Assembly (NCBI GenBank): GCA_013396655.1
Contig: WBMV01005981.1
Coordinates: 1-64,000 of the forward strand
DNA from: Campylorhamphus procurvoides
Taxonomy: Eukaryota; Chordata; Aves; Passeriformes; Dendrocolaptidae
Direction of reading: 5' to 3'
DNA: 64,000 nt
Below, piece by piece: positions 1 to 13,556 of the stretch. How positions within the stretch are numbered: the first letter of the stretch is position 1; every line of letters starts with the position of its first letter. The notes beneath the pieces are model-generated. The model did no database searches. It was not told the DNA's origin and worked only from the letters and a program-made list of their open reading frames with translations. The position numbers were made by a program, and so were the translations under genes.

Positions 1-2253
1 GAAAACTAAACCACCACACCCATATAGTGCTGGTTTGACTTTCCTGTGAGATCAGATTCTTAAACCCAGCAAGTTGTTTTTTTCTGCTTTTGATCTTCCT
101 TGTCCATACTATGTCTACTGTTTTCTTTTCTTGGATACTTGTCTGACATTGTGACAAGCACAGATCAGCATTTAAGTTATGAAGGAATTAAATAACCAAT
201 ATTTTCTCATTGCCTTAGTGTTAGAAACTTCACAATAAGTGTGAGAGTGTTGCATTGGGCAGATGAAAGAGTGCTTAGTGGAACAGTGCACACTGTAATT
301 TGCTATTGCTTTACACAGTGCCAAAAAGTACTTATTATAAAGCATTTTATAATATTTTGGGCTTGGGACAAGAACATGTGATATCTAACCACAATCTACA
401 GAGCTGATTTAGAAACTGGAGTTATTTTGTGGAGTTAGAGCATTCATAGTTTATAATGCACTACTCAATTTCTTGGGATCAAAAGGTAGAGAAATGTACC
501 AGGATAAAATAAGCAGATTGCTAACTTTAAATAAGCAGTTAGGGAAAACAAGGGCAGACAACACTTCTTTTTCACTGCATTAAGCAGTTCAGTGTTTGTC
601 CAAATGCTTTTTGTTGGCTGTTCCTTATTGGCTACTGTCATATTGTTATCAAAACACTTTTCTGCTCTGACTTTTTTTTTTCCCAAGCTAAAATAGTATA
701 TATGGTATCCATTCTCTGTTAATCTGGGTGGAGATCAGTGCCAGGCACTATAAGCAGTAGTAGCGATGCAGCTGGAAGAAAGGTGCTATCCAGTTTTTCT
801 TTGAAAACATTTATTTGGACCTAATGTTTTTGACACCTAGATAGCACTCAAAGGCAAGGATGGCCAAATTCCATGCAGAAATCAAAGCAAGTTACAGAAG
901 AGGGGATTCATATTGTCCTTGAATTTGTCTTGGACCATGCTGTTCACCTTCAACAGGTTTTCAAATTGGAAAGAAAATTAAAAAAATCAAACAAATTTGT
1001 TGATTTACTTAATAAAGTTTACTTAGTAATAACTTTTTTCAAGGCTTTTAATATAACTTTAATAAAACATATTTCATATCTGTTTTCCCTCATCTTGTGT
1101 CAGGAGTCCCTGCCAACTTCTTTACGTAGTCTATAGGAAGATTCAAAGAAAGAGAGAAACTGTGGGCATGGGGTCTCCTTTCATCAGTTTTGAGGCTTTC
1201 TCCATATCTTGCCAATATACTGACTGTCCTATTTCAATAAAGAAAGCCTAAAGTATTACATTAAGGACAGAATACTGACAGTGAAATTAATCAGAATGAG
1301 AAAATTGTTGCCTTGTATTTAAAACAAAAAAAAAAAAGCTTTTTCCACCATGCCCAGATTATCTGATGGGAAAAGAAAGGAAAGACTGTCTTATCAAGGC
1401 TAAGGGGTCCAAGTATATTGATCTGGGCTGGGGGTTGTTGAATAGAGAGGTTTATAACATGGTACTTCATGGAGCTAGCGTCATGTAAAGGAATAACATG
1501 AAACAAAGAAGCAAAAGGAAGAGACAGGAAATGTGCTCCTGCAGTCTCACAACAGGCAATAGCCTGGCATTAGCCAGAGGATCCTCTGCAGAATACTACT
1601 ATGACCACTTGCAACTCTGGGGAGACACCCTACAGCACACTCTATGTCCTTGCCCACCTACCAGTCTGTAATGAAGCCGAGACACCCTGCAAACCGGCTT
1701 CAAAAAAGCACCGGACTGCTCTGTGCGGGGGCTGGGAGGTGAGGGCACAGGAGCGTGCAGAGCTCAGCTCTGTGGCTGCGGACACTGCAGCCAGCCACCA
1801 TCTCAGCAAGCTCAGCAGCTGGTCCCTGAAATCCCCACTGCTGACCAGACAGAACTGAGAAACTCAGTAACCTCACCACTTCTGAACTCGTCAGCAGAGT
1901 TTATATAACGGCGAGCCATCAGATCTTTCACTTCAAGTACTGCCTCAATTTACGTGGCATAGCAGCAATCTGGCTTTGATGGAGAAAAATGTGAAGGCAT
2001 GTGTTCCCTGGGGAGCAATTTAATACACAATGTGAGTAAGAAAGAGGCTGTGCTGTTAAATGATACACATTTCTATCCAGAACATTTTTATTAGTCTTGG
2101 AACAAAATTAAAGTTTCCACTCTCATTTGCTGAAGGTTAATCCAAATTTCTATGAGATGTTCCCAAATACAGATCTAATCTCTTTAATGAACTGCTCTGC
2201 CCATTCATTTCTTCCACTTTTCTTTTTTTTCCCTGCATTGAGTATGCTACAGA
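1..2253. other. Unique AT-rich sequence, no gene seen
   Basis: I see no repeat family, exon or RNA gene here. A slightly GC-richer patch at about 1,660-1,830 contains short open frames in two overlapping registers, but no motif, splice pattern or recognisable protein accompanies them. Confidence 0.6.
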
Positions 2254-2316
2254 CACATGAAAAAAAAAAAAAAGACCAAAAAAACCAATAAACCAAACCA
2301 AACCAAAAAAAACCCA
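2254..2316. repeat. A/C-rich low-complexity tract
   Basis: A run of 13 A is followed by degenerate ACC/AAACC units and ends in CCC. Read on the minus strand it is a T/G-rich tract of the TTTGG type that recurs in the window at 16.4, 25.3 and 45.0 kb. The minus-strand open frames covering it are only translations of this tract and its flanks. Confidence 0.8.
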
Positions 2317-2799
2317 GACAATCCACATGTGGAATCAAAAACTTCAGATTAACACATAAAAGCCAAAGTACTGTCAGTTGCACATTCAATACAGGACTTG
2401 CCATTGTTTAGGCATTAAAAGGGAAATTAAAATTATAATTAAAAATTATATTACAGAATTATTTAAAATTCTTATTTTTCCATCTCCTAATTAAGAAATA
2501 TATTTTTTCTTTTAAAATATTATCTTCTAGGACTTAAAATGTAAATACATTATTTGGTATTATCCAATTTCCTAGTGTAGAAGCCGATATTATGCAGCTT
2601 GTATAGTTATTATCTCTAGCTCAGAAAATCCACTGCTGAGTGTTTTCAAAATTTCTAATTGTATATCACTATTTTTATTTCTGGATTTGTTATTTTTTTC
2701 CATCATTCTTCTTTTAAACCTCCGATCTCATGCTTTTCCCTTAAAACAGTATGTCTTGGACAACATCTCAACTGAATTATCACTGGTAAAAACAGATGC

Positions 2800-3045
2800 T
2801 TAAAAGCCACCTACCAACTGCATAAACTTGTTCCCTCTTTCAATGGTTATTAAGATCCCTGAGGCTCCAGTACACCTGACCCTCAGACTTCCTGACTTGG
2901 AGACTGAAATATTTCGGTTCAGCGTCTTCAATAACTTTCTTAAATCCTTTATTTTCATCAAACATTCTATGTCTCGTGACATACATTCCATTTCACTGAC
3001 TTCATCTGATGGGATTTCCAATTTCTGGAATATTATTACTTTGCC
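2800..3045 (-). pseudogene. Exon-like open frame, unidentified; probable coding relic
   Basis: The minus strand is open from just inside a TGA at 3046-3048 to a TAA at 2800-2802, about 81 codons, with a composition typical of real protein: an acidic, Met/Leu-rich helix-like first half (around EVSEMECMSRDIECLMKIKD) and a strand-like second half rich in Ser, Val, Arg and Ile. A plausible splice donor (CAGTTG then GTAGGT) lies at 2815/2814. Upstream in another minus frame there is more protein-like sequence before stops near 3036-3040, which would fit a frameshifted relic. I see no good polypyrimidine tract and acceptor upstream. I do not recognise the family. The opposite strand is also open for 119 codons, which weakens the case. 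It may be a decayed exon, a processed pseudogene piece, or chance. Confidence 0.3.
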
Positions 3046-3060
3046 TCACTGGACATTTTT

Positions 3061-6000
3061 GATGTTTTCATTAGCTGTTCTGTATTTGGTGTGCCCCTTT
3101 TTTGTTAAAATACTGAACATGCAGCATTTCTTTCTTCCCCATCAAACAGAGCTCAGGAATAAACTAGTAGGGTCAATCCAAATTTAGCACCTCTGCTGGT
3201 AAGTCTAGATCAGCACAAGAGAGAGGTAAAATACCTCAGGAAAAGTCTAACTAACTCAAAAAAATTAGATTCTGGACCTTTGACAAGTTACCTGTTTGCA
3301 TGCGATTTGCACAAACTGCCACAAGCAATCTGACAAAAATACAACTAATAAATTTTGAATTTATTGCCTCGAATCCAGAAAATAAGTAGTGCATGAAACT
3401 CATTAGGGATGTTACAATTCCTACAGCAATAGTAGATTGGTGCGTCTGGTTAGTTTTTGCAACTCACAAGATCATGTTATATCTATTTTTATTAAAGACA
3501 TAACTGAGACTTCAATTTATTGAAACATAAGGGTGATCAGACAACCAGACCACTGCGCATTTGTGACTGGCTCTTTCACACTGAAATCAATGGTATCTTC
3601 ACCATTAACTGCAGGAGACAGAATCAGATCCTGATAACACTGAAACTGAAATTCCAGATACGGGTGAGAATAGTACTCATGTCTACACTGATTTCTGCCA
3701 GCTGCAAACTGGGCCTGGAGGGTAAGCAGGGAATATCATGTGGGCTCTATTCCTTACCAAATTCTTGTGATCCCTTCTGCAGTTAAACAGAAGGGCCTCT
3801 TGATGTTGTTAAAAGGCCACTTTTCTACTTCCAGCTTATTTTTTTCCCCACATATTCTCCTTTTTCTCCATGCTCCTGCATTGCTAGCTTCTAAAGGAAG
3901 GCAATGAACAGCATTTATACTCTTCTGCATCACAAATACCACACCACCCCTCCACCCCCAAATCCCTACTGGTTTCCATTTCTTCTCCACTTATGTTATC
4001 TTTCACTCTTTAGTTTCTGCCACTACAGAAAATATTCCAAGGCAACACTGGCTGTAGAGGCTGAATCTGTTAAAATGGGTCATAGCTTGCTCTTTCAGCC
4101 TACAGTCCACTGGCATGGTACCTGGAAAATCAGTTGTAGTCATTTGTACTATTAAGGCCCCACTATCCCAACACCATAGAATCATGCAGAGTATCTACTG
4201 AGAGCAAGATTGGCCTATGCTGTCCCACAGGCTCTCATATTGTTGGGAGAGGTGCCAGAGCATCCACTGATGTTAGTCATATGCATTGACCCAACTGTGC
4301 TGCCAAACATACCCCAGAATCTGCTGCCTAAATCTATGAGCACTGTGTCAGTATGAATCCAAATATAAGCTGGCTTGAACACTTTAAACCCAACGTTTAA
4401 TACATGATCTGAAGAGGGATGGTCTTATCCTTTTATTTCAAATTTACTCTAAGGTGTATTCCAGTAAATTCCTTGTCTTCATACAGGCATTTTTTTTGAT
4501 TCAGTGTGCCATTTTAAAGATGGAGGGACAAAGTATTTCATCCAGAACTTTCACATTAGATGTATATAATGTGTAGATGGATCAGGTCTTTAAAAAAGAT
4601 ATAGAAAAGCTGAGAGATTTACCCCTTTATTCAACAGGAAGACAAAATGGCCTTAGCATTTTGCATTACAGACAAAAATGTGGATAAAATGTGATTATTG
4701 GCAAACTTTCCATTGATTTGAAATAAATGTCAGGTTGTATTATGACAAACAATTTATGTTCCTATTACTTCACAACTTCCCTGTCCTAACTTCACAGACT
4801 ACATTAAGTAAGCCAACCTATTTGTCAAGATTATCAGTTTCACCTTATCTGTTCTCTTTTTCCCATTTGGATTTCTTTTTTTTCTGGAACCTGATCAACT
4901 TCTGACTCAGAAGTTTCCCCAGATTTTCAGATAATTGACCCTTAGAGTTTAATCAGGACTGAAAGCAGAAGCAGGTGGGAAGAATCTTTACAATTTTGTT
5001 TACAAGCACATATTTCCAGAAACCTTGTCTGAACTGGGTGGAAACTTAGCTTTAATTTTCCTTCCATAAATGATGGATTAAGTGAGGTTGCCATAAAAAG
5101 CTTCAAACATTTAACTGTATGCTCTTGTAGCCTCTTAGAAGTCTGTTAAGGTTATGACTGAAGCACAACTTTGTGCAACAATTTTCTTCATTTGAGTCTA
5201 CGTTGTGAACATAAGGAGCTGGAGTCAAAGGTCATCCTCAAACAATGCTTTGCACTTTGTAATGGTATCAGAGCCTGGAGAAAGTCACCTTGCTTGCCCT
5301 CAGAAGTCTCATAATCAAAAAATAGCAAGAATGACTGATACAAAAACAACAGTAATTCAGATAATAATGCCCCATTGAAAATTGTAAGTGTAAGAGCTTT
5401 TCCCTAAGCTTTGGTATAAGAACAGGAGAGAAAACAACATAAGAGTTTGTATCACTTTAAAAGGAAACCTACTATATTCCTAGCTAGGTATTTTGTGTTT
5501 ACCGTTTCCTCCATAAACACATAGAGAATCATTTTCATTGGCTTCAGTATGCTAAGTAAGCTTTCAAAGTCAAAGCAATGATTATTAGAACTTACTGGAA
5601 AGGTGACTATGGCTGAATCAGAAGAAAAAATTGCATTGTACTTAGAAAATACAGAGGGCATATCAAAAGAATTAAGGGTAAGTTTTGGGTAGTCAAAAGA
5701 CTTTTACATGCTTGCATCAAGACAGGGCTTTTGAAGTTATCCAGTTGTTCTTTTTGTATCTACTGGAAATACAAAAATGCATAAGATTTAAGAAAATAAA
5801 GAAAAAATATCCCCAGAAATGATTATTTAAAATACTCTGAAGTACTTTCTTGTATTGATATATTTTTCTGTGTGATGTCTCCTCTACAAAGTAATTTTCC
5901 CACAGCCATTTACAGAATATCAGATAAAATGTCATAAAAATAACTGAAATATGTTCCAAACAGTGGTAAAGATGCCAAAGCAGTAGAGTTCTTCCAACAC

Positions 6001-7684
6001 ATTTATATCATGATTAATAAAATATCATTGACTAGTCACTAGTGTTGTGAGACATTCCTGTGTGGGTCTGTGGGATTGTTGAAGTAGGAATCATAAAGCT
6101 CCCAAAAGGTCTTTTGAACTAACAACAAAAATGAACTGACAACATCAGTAGTCTCAAATTAGAGAAAATAAAACTAAAAAAAACCCCAAAACAACACTTT
6201 TTAGAGAGCTGCATATATCTTTTATTCCTAGTTACAATAAACATCTTTACCCATACAGACCAAAATATTTGGCTTTATAGGTTTTTTCCATTAGCCCAAA
6301 GAACTGCCAGAGGAATGGGTAATGACGACCTAATTTCTCACTTCATTACACTGAGACCAAAGAATCCTTTTGTGGTTTTCTAAGTCATGAAAAAGAAGGA
6401 ACTATGACAACTAAATCCCTACTTTTCACTATTTTTACAGTTGCTTTTTCTTGTTTTCATTTTTTCAATGTTGAGCTATGCAGGTGATGAAAATAAAGTA
6501 ACTTTAGTACATTTATAATCAGAAAAAAAATCAGTATTTTCCTGTTTTCAAAGTACTTGAAAAGGTAGAGGAAAATACTGAGCATGAGTGTTGTATGTTT
6601 TTGTTAATGTTGCTGCTGTTGTTGCTGTCACTATTATTGCTAGCCAGACAGTGAGGTGGGTCTTGGTTATTTTCTTGAAATAATATCTCAGGACTAGCAG
6701 AAAGACTATTAAAATCAGAAGATAGGTTTTTTTGTGGGTTTTTTAACATAAAACCAATTTTTTCCTTAAAAAAACTCAGAAGAGAGAACACCAAAATGAA
6801 AGTACATAAATATTTTCTCTTTCTCCAGCCGCTCTTCCCTTGCAAGTCTCATAATCCTGACCTCAGTATTAGCATTGCAGGAACCCATAGCGTTACAGTG
6901 AACTCTGCAAAGTTCCTTTCAGTCCTAGTAAAAGGCTAAAGATGTTCTGATCACCCTTCATGTGTCTGCTTCCATAGCTGTTGTAATTTAATAATTTTTG
7001 TCTGATTTTTTTGTCCTTATATACAGTTTCTTACTAATTTTTGTATGATCTTTCTGTTTTGTACTAGACCTTTAATTCAATTCCTAAAATACCCAAGAAA
7101 GAAGCACTGAAATATGTGCACAATGGTCTACAGTCCACTTCTTAGGGGACACTTCATACAGCTAATAATTCAGTCCCCCATGCAAGGGAACTCTGTATTA
7201 AGATTGTTGTCCAGGCGTAGCCTACGTGGTCGGAGAAGGCAGATGGAAGGCAGAGATGTTGAAAAATAAAATTAATGCTTCCAAGTTCATTAATTCCTAA
7301 CATTATATTCAGGCAAAATAAGTTTGGAGAAGCCTACATCTCTTGTAAGAAATGCTGAAAGCTGGGAACATCATAGCTGCTACAGAAGAAATGAAATTTA
7401 CCTTGTTTCTTATTTTCTCCTCTTTTGCCCTGCACTGGGCAGAAGAGTACTGAGCACCAAAGAGATGCTGGGACAGGCTGTGCCAGAAGTACCTCTGAAA
7501 CTCAGTGGGAAAAATGAGCACAACTGCTCAGGTAACATTGCCTGAAAGGCTTTTACCCCACTTTCACTGGTTGTTTCATACCTTTCTCTCCTAATGAATG
7601 ACAATAAATGGAAGAAATATGTGAATCTATCAGCAATAAGATGATTTCTTTTGGAAACGTAAAATGCAAGCATGTAAGACTGAT
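3061..7684. other. Unique sequence, no gene seen
   Basis: AT-rich, CpG-poor sequence with scattered homopolymer runs. No transposable element, exon-like frame with splice signals or RNA gene was recognised. Open frames of 60-105 codons overlap each other on both strands in the manner of chance frames. Confidence 0.6.
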
Positions 7685-7711
7685 ATGTGTGTGTATATAT
7701 ATATATATATT
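7685..7711. repeat. (TG)n(TA)n microsatellite
   Basis: A short TG run passes into about nine TA units. Two minus-strand frames read through it as Tyr-Ile and Thr-His repeats; these are artefacts of the repeat. Confidence 0.9.
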
Positions 7712-9939
7712 CTGACATGTCTGCCATGACAGGGAGAAGTTCATGGAATAATGTATATTCTGCTTGGATGAAAGACTTGCCTGTGATTTTGTCTGAAATT
7801 CATGAAAGTGCTGAACTGCTCTCTTTTGGAAACTACATATGAATCTTGCTATTTATAATGAAGAAAAATTAATTCAGTGCACCTTGGGCAATGGAATCAC
7901 TACTGTTAACTCCTTTATTCACTGCAAAAATACCAAGAAGCATATAGAGCTTTTCACAAACACCTTTATTTTTATCTTGTCTATGCTTGAACCTGCCAAA
8001 AAGTCAGGTACATTCTTTCTCTAAACATTGTCCATTATGATTAATAATTTATATCCACAGACTAAAAATGTAAACTATCCTGAAGTTTCTCATTACTTGC
8101 TTTTTTAACTTCACACTGGCCGTCTCACCACTAATGCATGCACTGTCTCTAAGTGTTTGGAAACCAAAAGAGTATTTCTAATAGCTACAGATACAAACTC
8201 ATAGGAGACAAGTGCTTCTCACTGCTCCTTCTCTGTAATTGGATACAGTCACTCTCCATGCACATTATTTTTTGGTTTATTAGGTTCTAGTTATGGTATT
8301 GGACTTCTGGTTTTCTGGGTTTTTGAAGTGGATTTACTTTATATCAACAACAAAACATTAATTACATTAGACAACTAAAGACAAAGTCTGGAAGGTGTAA
8401 TTTGGTGTATAAAGCCATAGCTCAAGATCTTACTCTACCTGATTGGGCAAGCCTGTTTTATCACATACCTGCCAAATACTATAATGACCTCCACCCCACA
8501 ACCACAGGCAATTTTAGGATAAATCTCTCTGTTCCTCTATCTCATATTGCTTTTATTAGAAATTCCATCCAACTGAAAAGCATAGCACTATATTTCTTTT
8601 TTCAGATAAAATTTCCCTTCCCAGAAGATTTTACCAATTAAATAATAATATCAATATTATTCATAATAACAATAAAAGCAAGTTTAAAAAAGAAACAGCA
8701 ACAAACCTAACTACAGTTAAGACAGTTTAGGAGTTTTCAGTTGCCATTAATGGTAAGGAAGTGAAGGTTTATTTTTAACTGAAGCTTTTACTGAAGCAAG
8801 CAATTATTTCTATTATTATTATATTTTGTATTTAGCCAGGCCAAGATGGGAGTGTCTGGAATACCACTCTTTATTTTTTTTAAAAAGTCACCATTTTCAG
8901 AATCAGCACTCAGATAGGAGTTGCACCGATTACAATACTAGTGGTTGAAAAGTCCGAGCATTTTTGTGGTTTGTTGAATAAATATCAGTATTTCAATTCT
9001 GCTGTTCTCAAATTTGTGGAATGTGATATTTGGAAGAACTGAAAATCATTCTACTCCAGGAAACAAATTCTTTCAATCTTATAACACTGGACGGAAGAAG
9101 GGCTTTTCTGGCTTGCTTTGTCTTGCTTTTTCCCATAGAGGGTCAAGAACAAATAACATTTAACAAATAAAGTTTCTGTAACACTAAACAACAGTTTATA
9201 AAAATTGATAAAAATGTCCTCACTGATTAAAAGATTTTGTTTCTTTTAGATATGTTGATCATACTTATCTCATCAATACTCTGTCCAAGAGCAGCATTCA
9301 GTCCTGATATTGTTAAATGTTTCCTGTGAGTGACTCAAGTGAAACAAGCTTACAAAGCTCCTAATTTAATTTTAATTCTTGTCAGGCAAGGGACAAGGTG
9401 GTTTTCGGCCTCACAGTTTTGATTATCTGTTTCTGTTGGCCAGAACTCAGAAGACTGTGAAGTCTTCTCTATTTTCTCTTACTAGGTTGGTGTCACATGA
9501 ACCTAACTCTGCTGCTGTGCCTATTGCCAAATGGGACACATTCACAAGGAAGACACATTTGAAGTAAACACCATCTGGGAGCACTGCATACAGTAACTGT
9601 GCTGGTAGAGGCAGAGTTTCTTCCTTTGGACGGTAATTGTCATGTAAGTGCCAAGAATGCCTGCAGCTGGAAAACTGTTATATTACCAAAAAAGGGTGAC
9701 TAACATTTGCTTTGATACTGCTTAAAGGATCCAGGGCCCTTGGGACACTAAAAGCACTGAAAACTACTATTTCTGGAATACCCTCCATAGCAATTGTATC
9801 CCTAATGACATGTCACTGTTAGAAATGTTAATTAAGAGGTTTTAGTTTGGCATAAACTGCCTTAAAACTGATGGGCCAAAAGAAAATGCAAGACTGGATG
9901 GATCTGCTATTGTACCTGGATTTGGTAGAGTAACGAAGA
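7712..9939. other. Unique sequence, no gene seen
   Basis: AT-rich sequence with small ATT/AAT-rich patches near 8,640-8,680 and 8,810-8,830. Nothing else recognised. Confidence 0.6.
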
Positions 9940-10394
9940 GTAGAGTTCTGGTGTCCCCAACATAAAAATGACATGAAACTGTTGGAGAAAGTCCAGAGTC
10001 CATGAAGTTGATAAGAGGACTGAAGCACTTCTCTTATGAGGATAGGCTATGAAAGTTGGGGCTGTTCAGCCAAGATAAGAAAAGGTTGTGGAGAGACCTC
10101 ATTGCAACATTAAAGTATCTGAAAGGGGCCTACAGGTAAGCCAGAGAGTGGCTCTTCACCAGGAATTGTAGTGATAGGACAAGGAGTAATGGGTAAGAAT
10201 TGAAAGAGGGAAAATTTAGGCTACATATTAAGAAGAAATTCTTTACTTCTATCTCACCACTGACAGTAGTGAGATGGATAAGGCCTTGAGCAACTTGATC
10301 TAGTGGGAGGAGTCCCTGTGCACAGCTGGAGAGGTTGGGGCTAGGTGATCTTTACGGTCCCTTCCAATCCTTAACATTCTATGATTCTGTGATC
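9940..10394 (+). mobile_element. CR1 LINE, 5'-truncated 3' fragment
   Basis: This is the 3' end of an avian CR1 retrotransposon. The order of blocks matches CR1: the 'mountain' of GGAC-ATGAAACTG-TTGGAGAAAGTCCAGAG near 9,970, ACTTCTCTTATGAGGATAGGCT near 10,027, the TCTGAAAGGGGCCTACAGG block near 10,120, GTGATAGGACAAGGAGTAATGG near 10,170, and the 3' tail CCCTTCCAATCC...ATTCTATGATTCTGTGAT ending at about 10,394. The stretch that normally encodes the last part of the ORF2 tail (the 'HWNRLP' region) is shortened near 10,260-10,280, so the copy has an internal deletion. It is many substitutions from consensus and inactive. CR1 insertions are usually heavily 5'-truncated, as here. Confidence 0.93.
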
Positions 10395-13248
10395 ATTGAG
10401 TTTGGTTCCTTGGTGCCATGGATTCCTTGCCATGCGGTCACCTCTGTTAGTGTCTCTACCTACACGTAAGGAGTGATCAGGCTTTGCAGCCACTCCTACA
10501 CTTCCAGAACATTCATCCTTATACTATTCACGTGGCATATGTCCATGTCTTGTTTTTGCAACTTTTTTCTGGTGCCAAGAAACAAATTGCTGAAGCAAAG
10601 GAAGAAGCAAAGGAGAGTTAACAAAGGAGCCAGACTCACACATGCCCATACAAAAGCAAATAAAAGAAAGAAATGGGAAAAGGACAGAGAGGGAAAAGAA
10701 AAAAAGTGTGAAGGTAACAGGGAGACCATACTTTCTTGATGAGTGAGACCAAAAGCTGCAGAAAAGATAATAGTAGCAATTAAGTATTCAGTGCGGTTTT
10801 CACCACTGACATTTGTTCTTCCGTAGAATGTCCAGATCCATTTGTAGCCTAGAAATGGCCTGAGAGATTCAGGTGGGTCACATCTACTCTCCCACTCATG
10901 AGGAATCACTGACACAGCACTGGGTACCGTCTACTGACTGATGGCAGGATACCTGTCAGCACAGTGGTCTGCAATTCGTGCTCTTCTGTCTGGCCACAAA
11001 CAAGCAGTTGGCACCCTCCCTCCCCATCCCAACAGGAAGGTCAAGGGTACTATACTGCTAAGAGAAGATTAGAGAGCTTTTAAATTGCATTTAACGCCAT
11101 TTCTTTCACCTCTAGATACAACTTTGCAGTGTAAATATGCTGTGAAAACTTAAACGGATAAAAGTGTTGAACTGACTTTTTTTATTTTTTCCAAAAATAC
11201 GTGAATTCTGTGCAAGAGGAAGAGTCTCCTACACAACAACCCAAGTCAATGGCTTTCTATTTTAGTATAAGAACTGAAAATAAAATTAGGAGCTGCCTGT
11301 TACCCATTCCAGCTGGGGCCTACTGGCAAATAACCAAGTTAAAGGAAAAGAAACTCAGAAAGCACTAAGGACAGTTATTAGAAAAAGGAACATTCAGATA
11401 GGGTGTTGATTTTTATATACAAATAATTTCAAACAAAATTGAATAAAAACCTGTCTTTGTGTGTGGTAGATATGAAAGATTTTTGGCAGGATTTGTCTGT
11501 AGGAAACAAAGAGAAGTAACCTACCTAGATGCATGGTTGATGTAATTATGATCTTAAGCAGAATTTATAGGCAAAACTTCCCTCCCAGAATCTTAGACAG
11601 AAAATATTAATCTGGCATAAAATAAATCTGGCAGCTGGTCAATCATTAATGTGAGCAAAGACAATTATGGGTGGGGAAAGACAAGATGGGAGAAGTCAAG
11701 GGGAAGGGAGTGGTTTTGTAGTTTATGATTGTTAAGTGAATTGGATTCCAGCATGAGTGGATGACTGTGTGGATGGATTGTGTTTGGGACTGATTTATTG
11801 ATTACTGGGGCAAATACCAGAGAAGAAAAAAGTAGGAAATCTTTAGAAATTAATGTCAGAACCATTTCTGGAACTATTATAGGTTTTACTTCATTACTTT
11901 CTTCCTTCTCAGTTTTGTAATTTTTTCTCCTTCCTTTTTTTTTTTAGAATAGACAATGAGAACCAGTGTTCTCAAAGTGTGATCGAAGTAAACTCTTGAC
12001 CTAAGAGTGGGCCTGGTATGTACCTAAAGACATTTATGTGATTACTGAATTAATCAGAGGAAAAGATTTTATTGCAGGAGTGTGGGGAGAGAGCATACTT
12101 TCATATGTGGAAGTTGTGGTGAAAGGGAATGTTTTGTTTCCAAAGACAATCTTCAAAGTAAGCACACACATTCACATTACAGTTGTTAACACACTCATTC
12201 ATAAACAAAACAGATGTCCCTGAGATGTCCAGACCCCTCAGTTCCCCAGAAAAACAAACAAAATATCTGCAGAATTTTATGCACAGGTTACACAAAATGG
12301 CAAGTTCCCCTTCCCTCCAAAGGCTGCTCAGTTTGGATGGGGCAGCTGCACTGGGCACAGCAGCTGTGCATGTCTTTACAGCACTGTGAAATCAATGCAA
12401 GGGAGAACAGTAGCTCCTGGGAGGAAGCTGGTGCCTTCCTCTGTGGCTGGTTTCACAGAGGCAGTCTGGTAGAAAGTAATGTGCTAGAGGTAATCAGCAC
12501 AATTATTACTGTAGTAGAAACAGTAAGTGTGATGTGGTTTATTTTCATTCAATTGAAATGTCAAGATTCAGAACTACATGGCTCTGAAGAGTAAACTGTA
12601 TCCGCGGCTATCATAGCCTTTACACAGGCTTTGTGCCTTTCATTTTAATAAAAAAGCTCTGAAAGCAATGCTCCTCTGGCACTCAAGTTATCCGTGTGTG
12701 TACGTGTGCTAATGTGCATGGAACAAAAGGGTGGAGAGGAACTCTGGGCTGTAGTTACTATTTGGAGTATATCTGCTTTGTACTTAGTAACCTTCTACTG
12801 CTTCCAAGAACAGCTCGATAAATCATGCCTCTTCCACCAAAACTGCATGCACACCACTGTAAATTTTCAGCAGGGATCCAGATGTAAGCAATTAGGCCAC
12901 ACTGCGCTATTCTGCTGCCTCCCATATATGAGACATGGCTAAATAAGAATAAACCAGTTCCTTCTTAAAAATGTGTATAGTCCTTCCCAGACAGGCAGTG
13001 GTTAGCCTGTGCTGGCAGATCCAGTGAGCACTTTTCAAACTCATGGTCTAAATACATGTCTAGACAATGTTCTGACTGCATGATGAGACAAGGTCCTATC
13101 ATCCACCAGCCCTCACTTCCCTCCTGCTTCACTGATATGAACAGGTCTGGCTCTGAGGGTTGCGGGCAGCTATGATGTGCAGCACACCCATCCTCCTGCC
13201 ACCTCAGAAACACCTCACTTGGCAATCAGAAAAAAAAGGAGTACTCTG
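10395..13248. other. Unique sequence, no gene seen
   Basis: Contains a purine-rich stretch at about 10,590-10,720 (AAGAAG/GGAAAA-type) that yields opposed open frames of 88 and 139 codons. Their Lys/Arg-rich and Phe/Leu/Ser-rich compositions follow directly from the purine bias, so neither is called. Overlapping plus-strand frames at 12.18-12.59 kb have no recognisable domain. Confidence 0.6.
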
Positions 13249-13556
13249 AAATTACATCATCAATGTGTATAATTATCTGAAGGGAGGGTATCAAGAGGAT
13301 GGGGCCAGGCTCTTCTCGGTGTTGCCAACCAATAGAACAAAAGGCAACAGGCAGAAACTGATGCACAGGAAGTTCTACCGGAACATGAGGAAGAACTTTA
13401 CTGTGTGGGTGACCATGCACTGGAACACTCACTTCAAGAACTATCTGGACGCAATCCTGTGCCAGGTAGTCTAAAATGACTCAGCTTGAGCAGGGAGATT
13501 GGACCAGATGACCTGTTATGATCCCTTCTAACCTGATCTGTTCTGTGATTCTGTGA
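13249..13556 (+). mobile_element. CR1 LINE, 5'-truncated 3' fragment
   Basis: A second CR1 3' fragment, of a subfamily different from the copy at 9.9 kb. It begins with the ATCAATGTGTATAATTATCTGAAGG block, continues through AAGAGGATGGGGCCAGGCTC, the CAACAGGCAGAAACTGATGC block, AGGAAGAACTTTACTGTG, and GACGCAATCCTGTGCCAGGTAG, and ends with the GTTCTGTGATTCTGTGA tail at about 13,556. The ORF2 C-terminal region is shortened: after the CACTGGAACA block the sequence jumps to the block encoding the Leu-Asp repeat. The 69-codon plus-strand frame inside it is CR1 ORF2 remnant, not a host gene. Confidence 0.93.

Noticed and set aside
4174..4186. CCATAGAATCAT, which resembles the complement of a CR1 tail
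   Set aside because: The sequence on either side does not continue as CR1.
10473..10915. Opposed frames of 88 (Lys/Arg-rich, plus) and 139 codons (Phe/Leu/Ser-rich, minus)
   Set aside because: Both result from a purine-rich strand at 10.59-10.72 kb, which removes stops and fixes the amino-acid composition.
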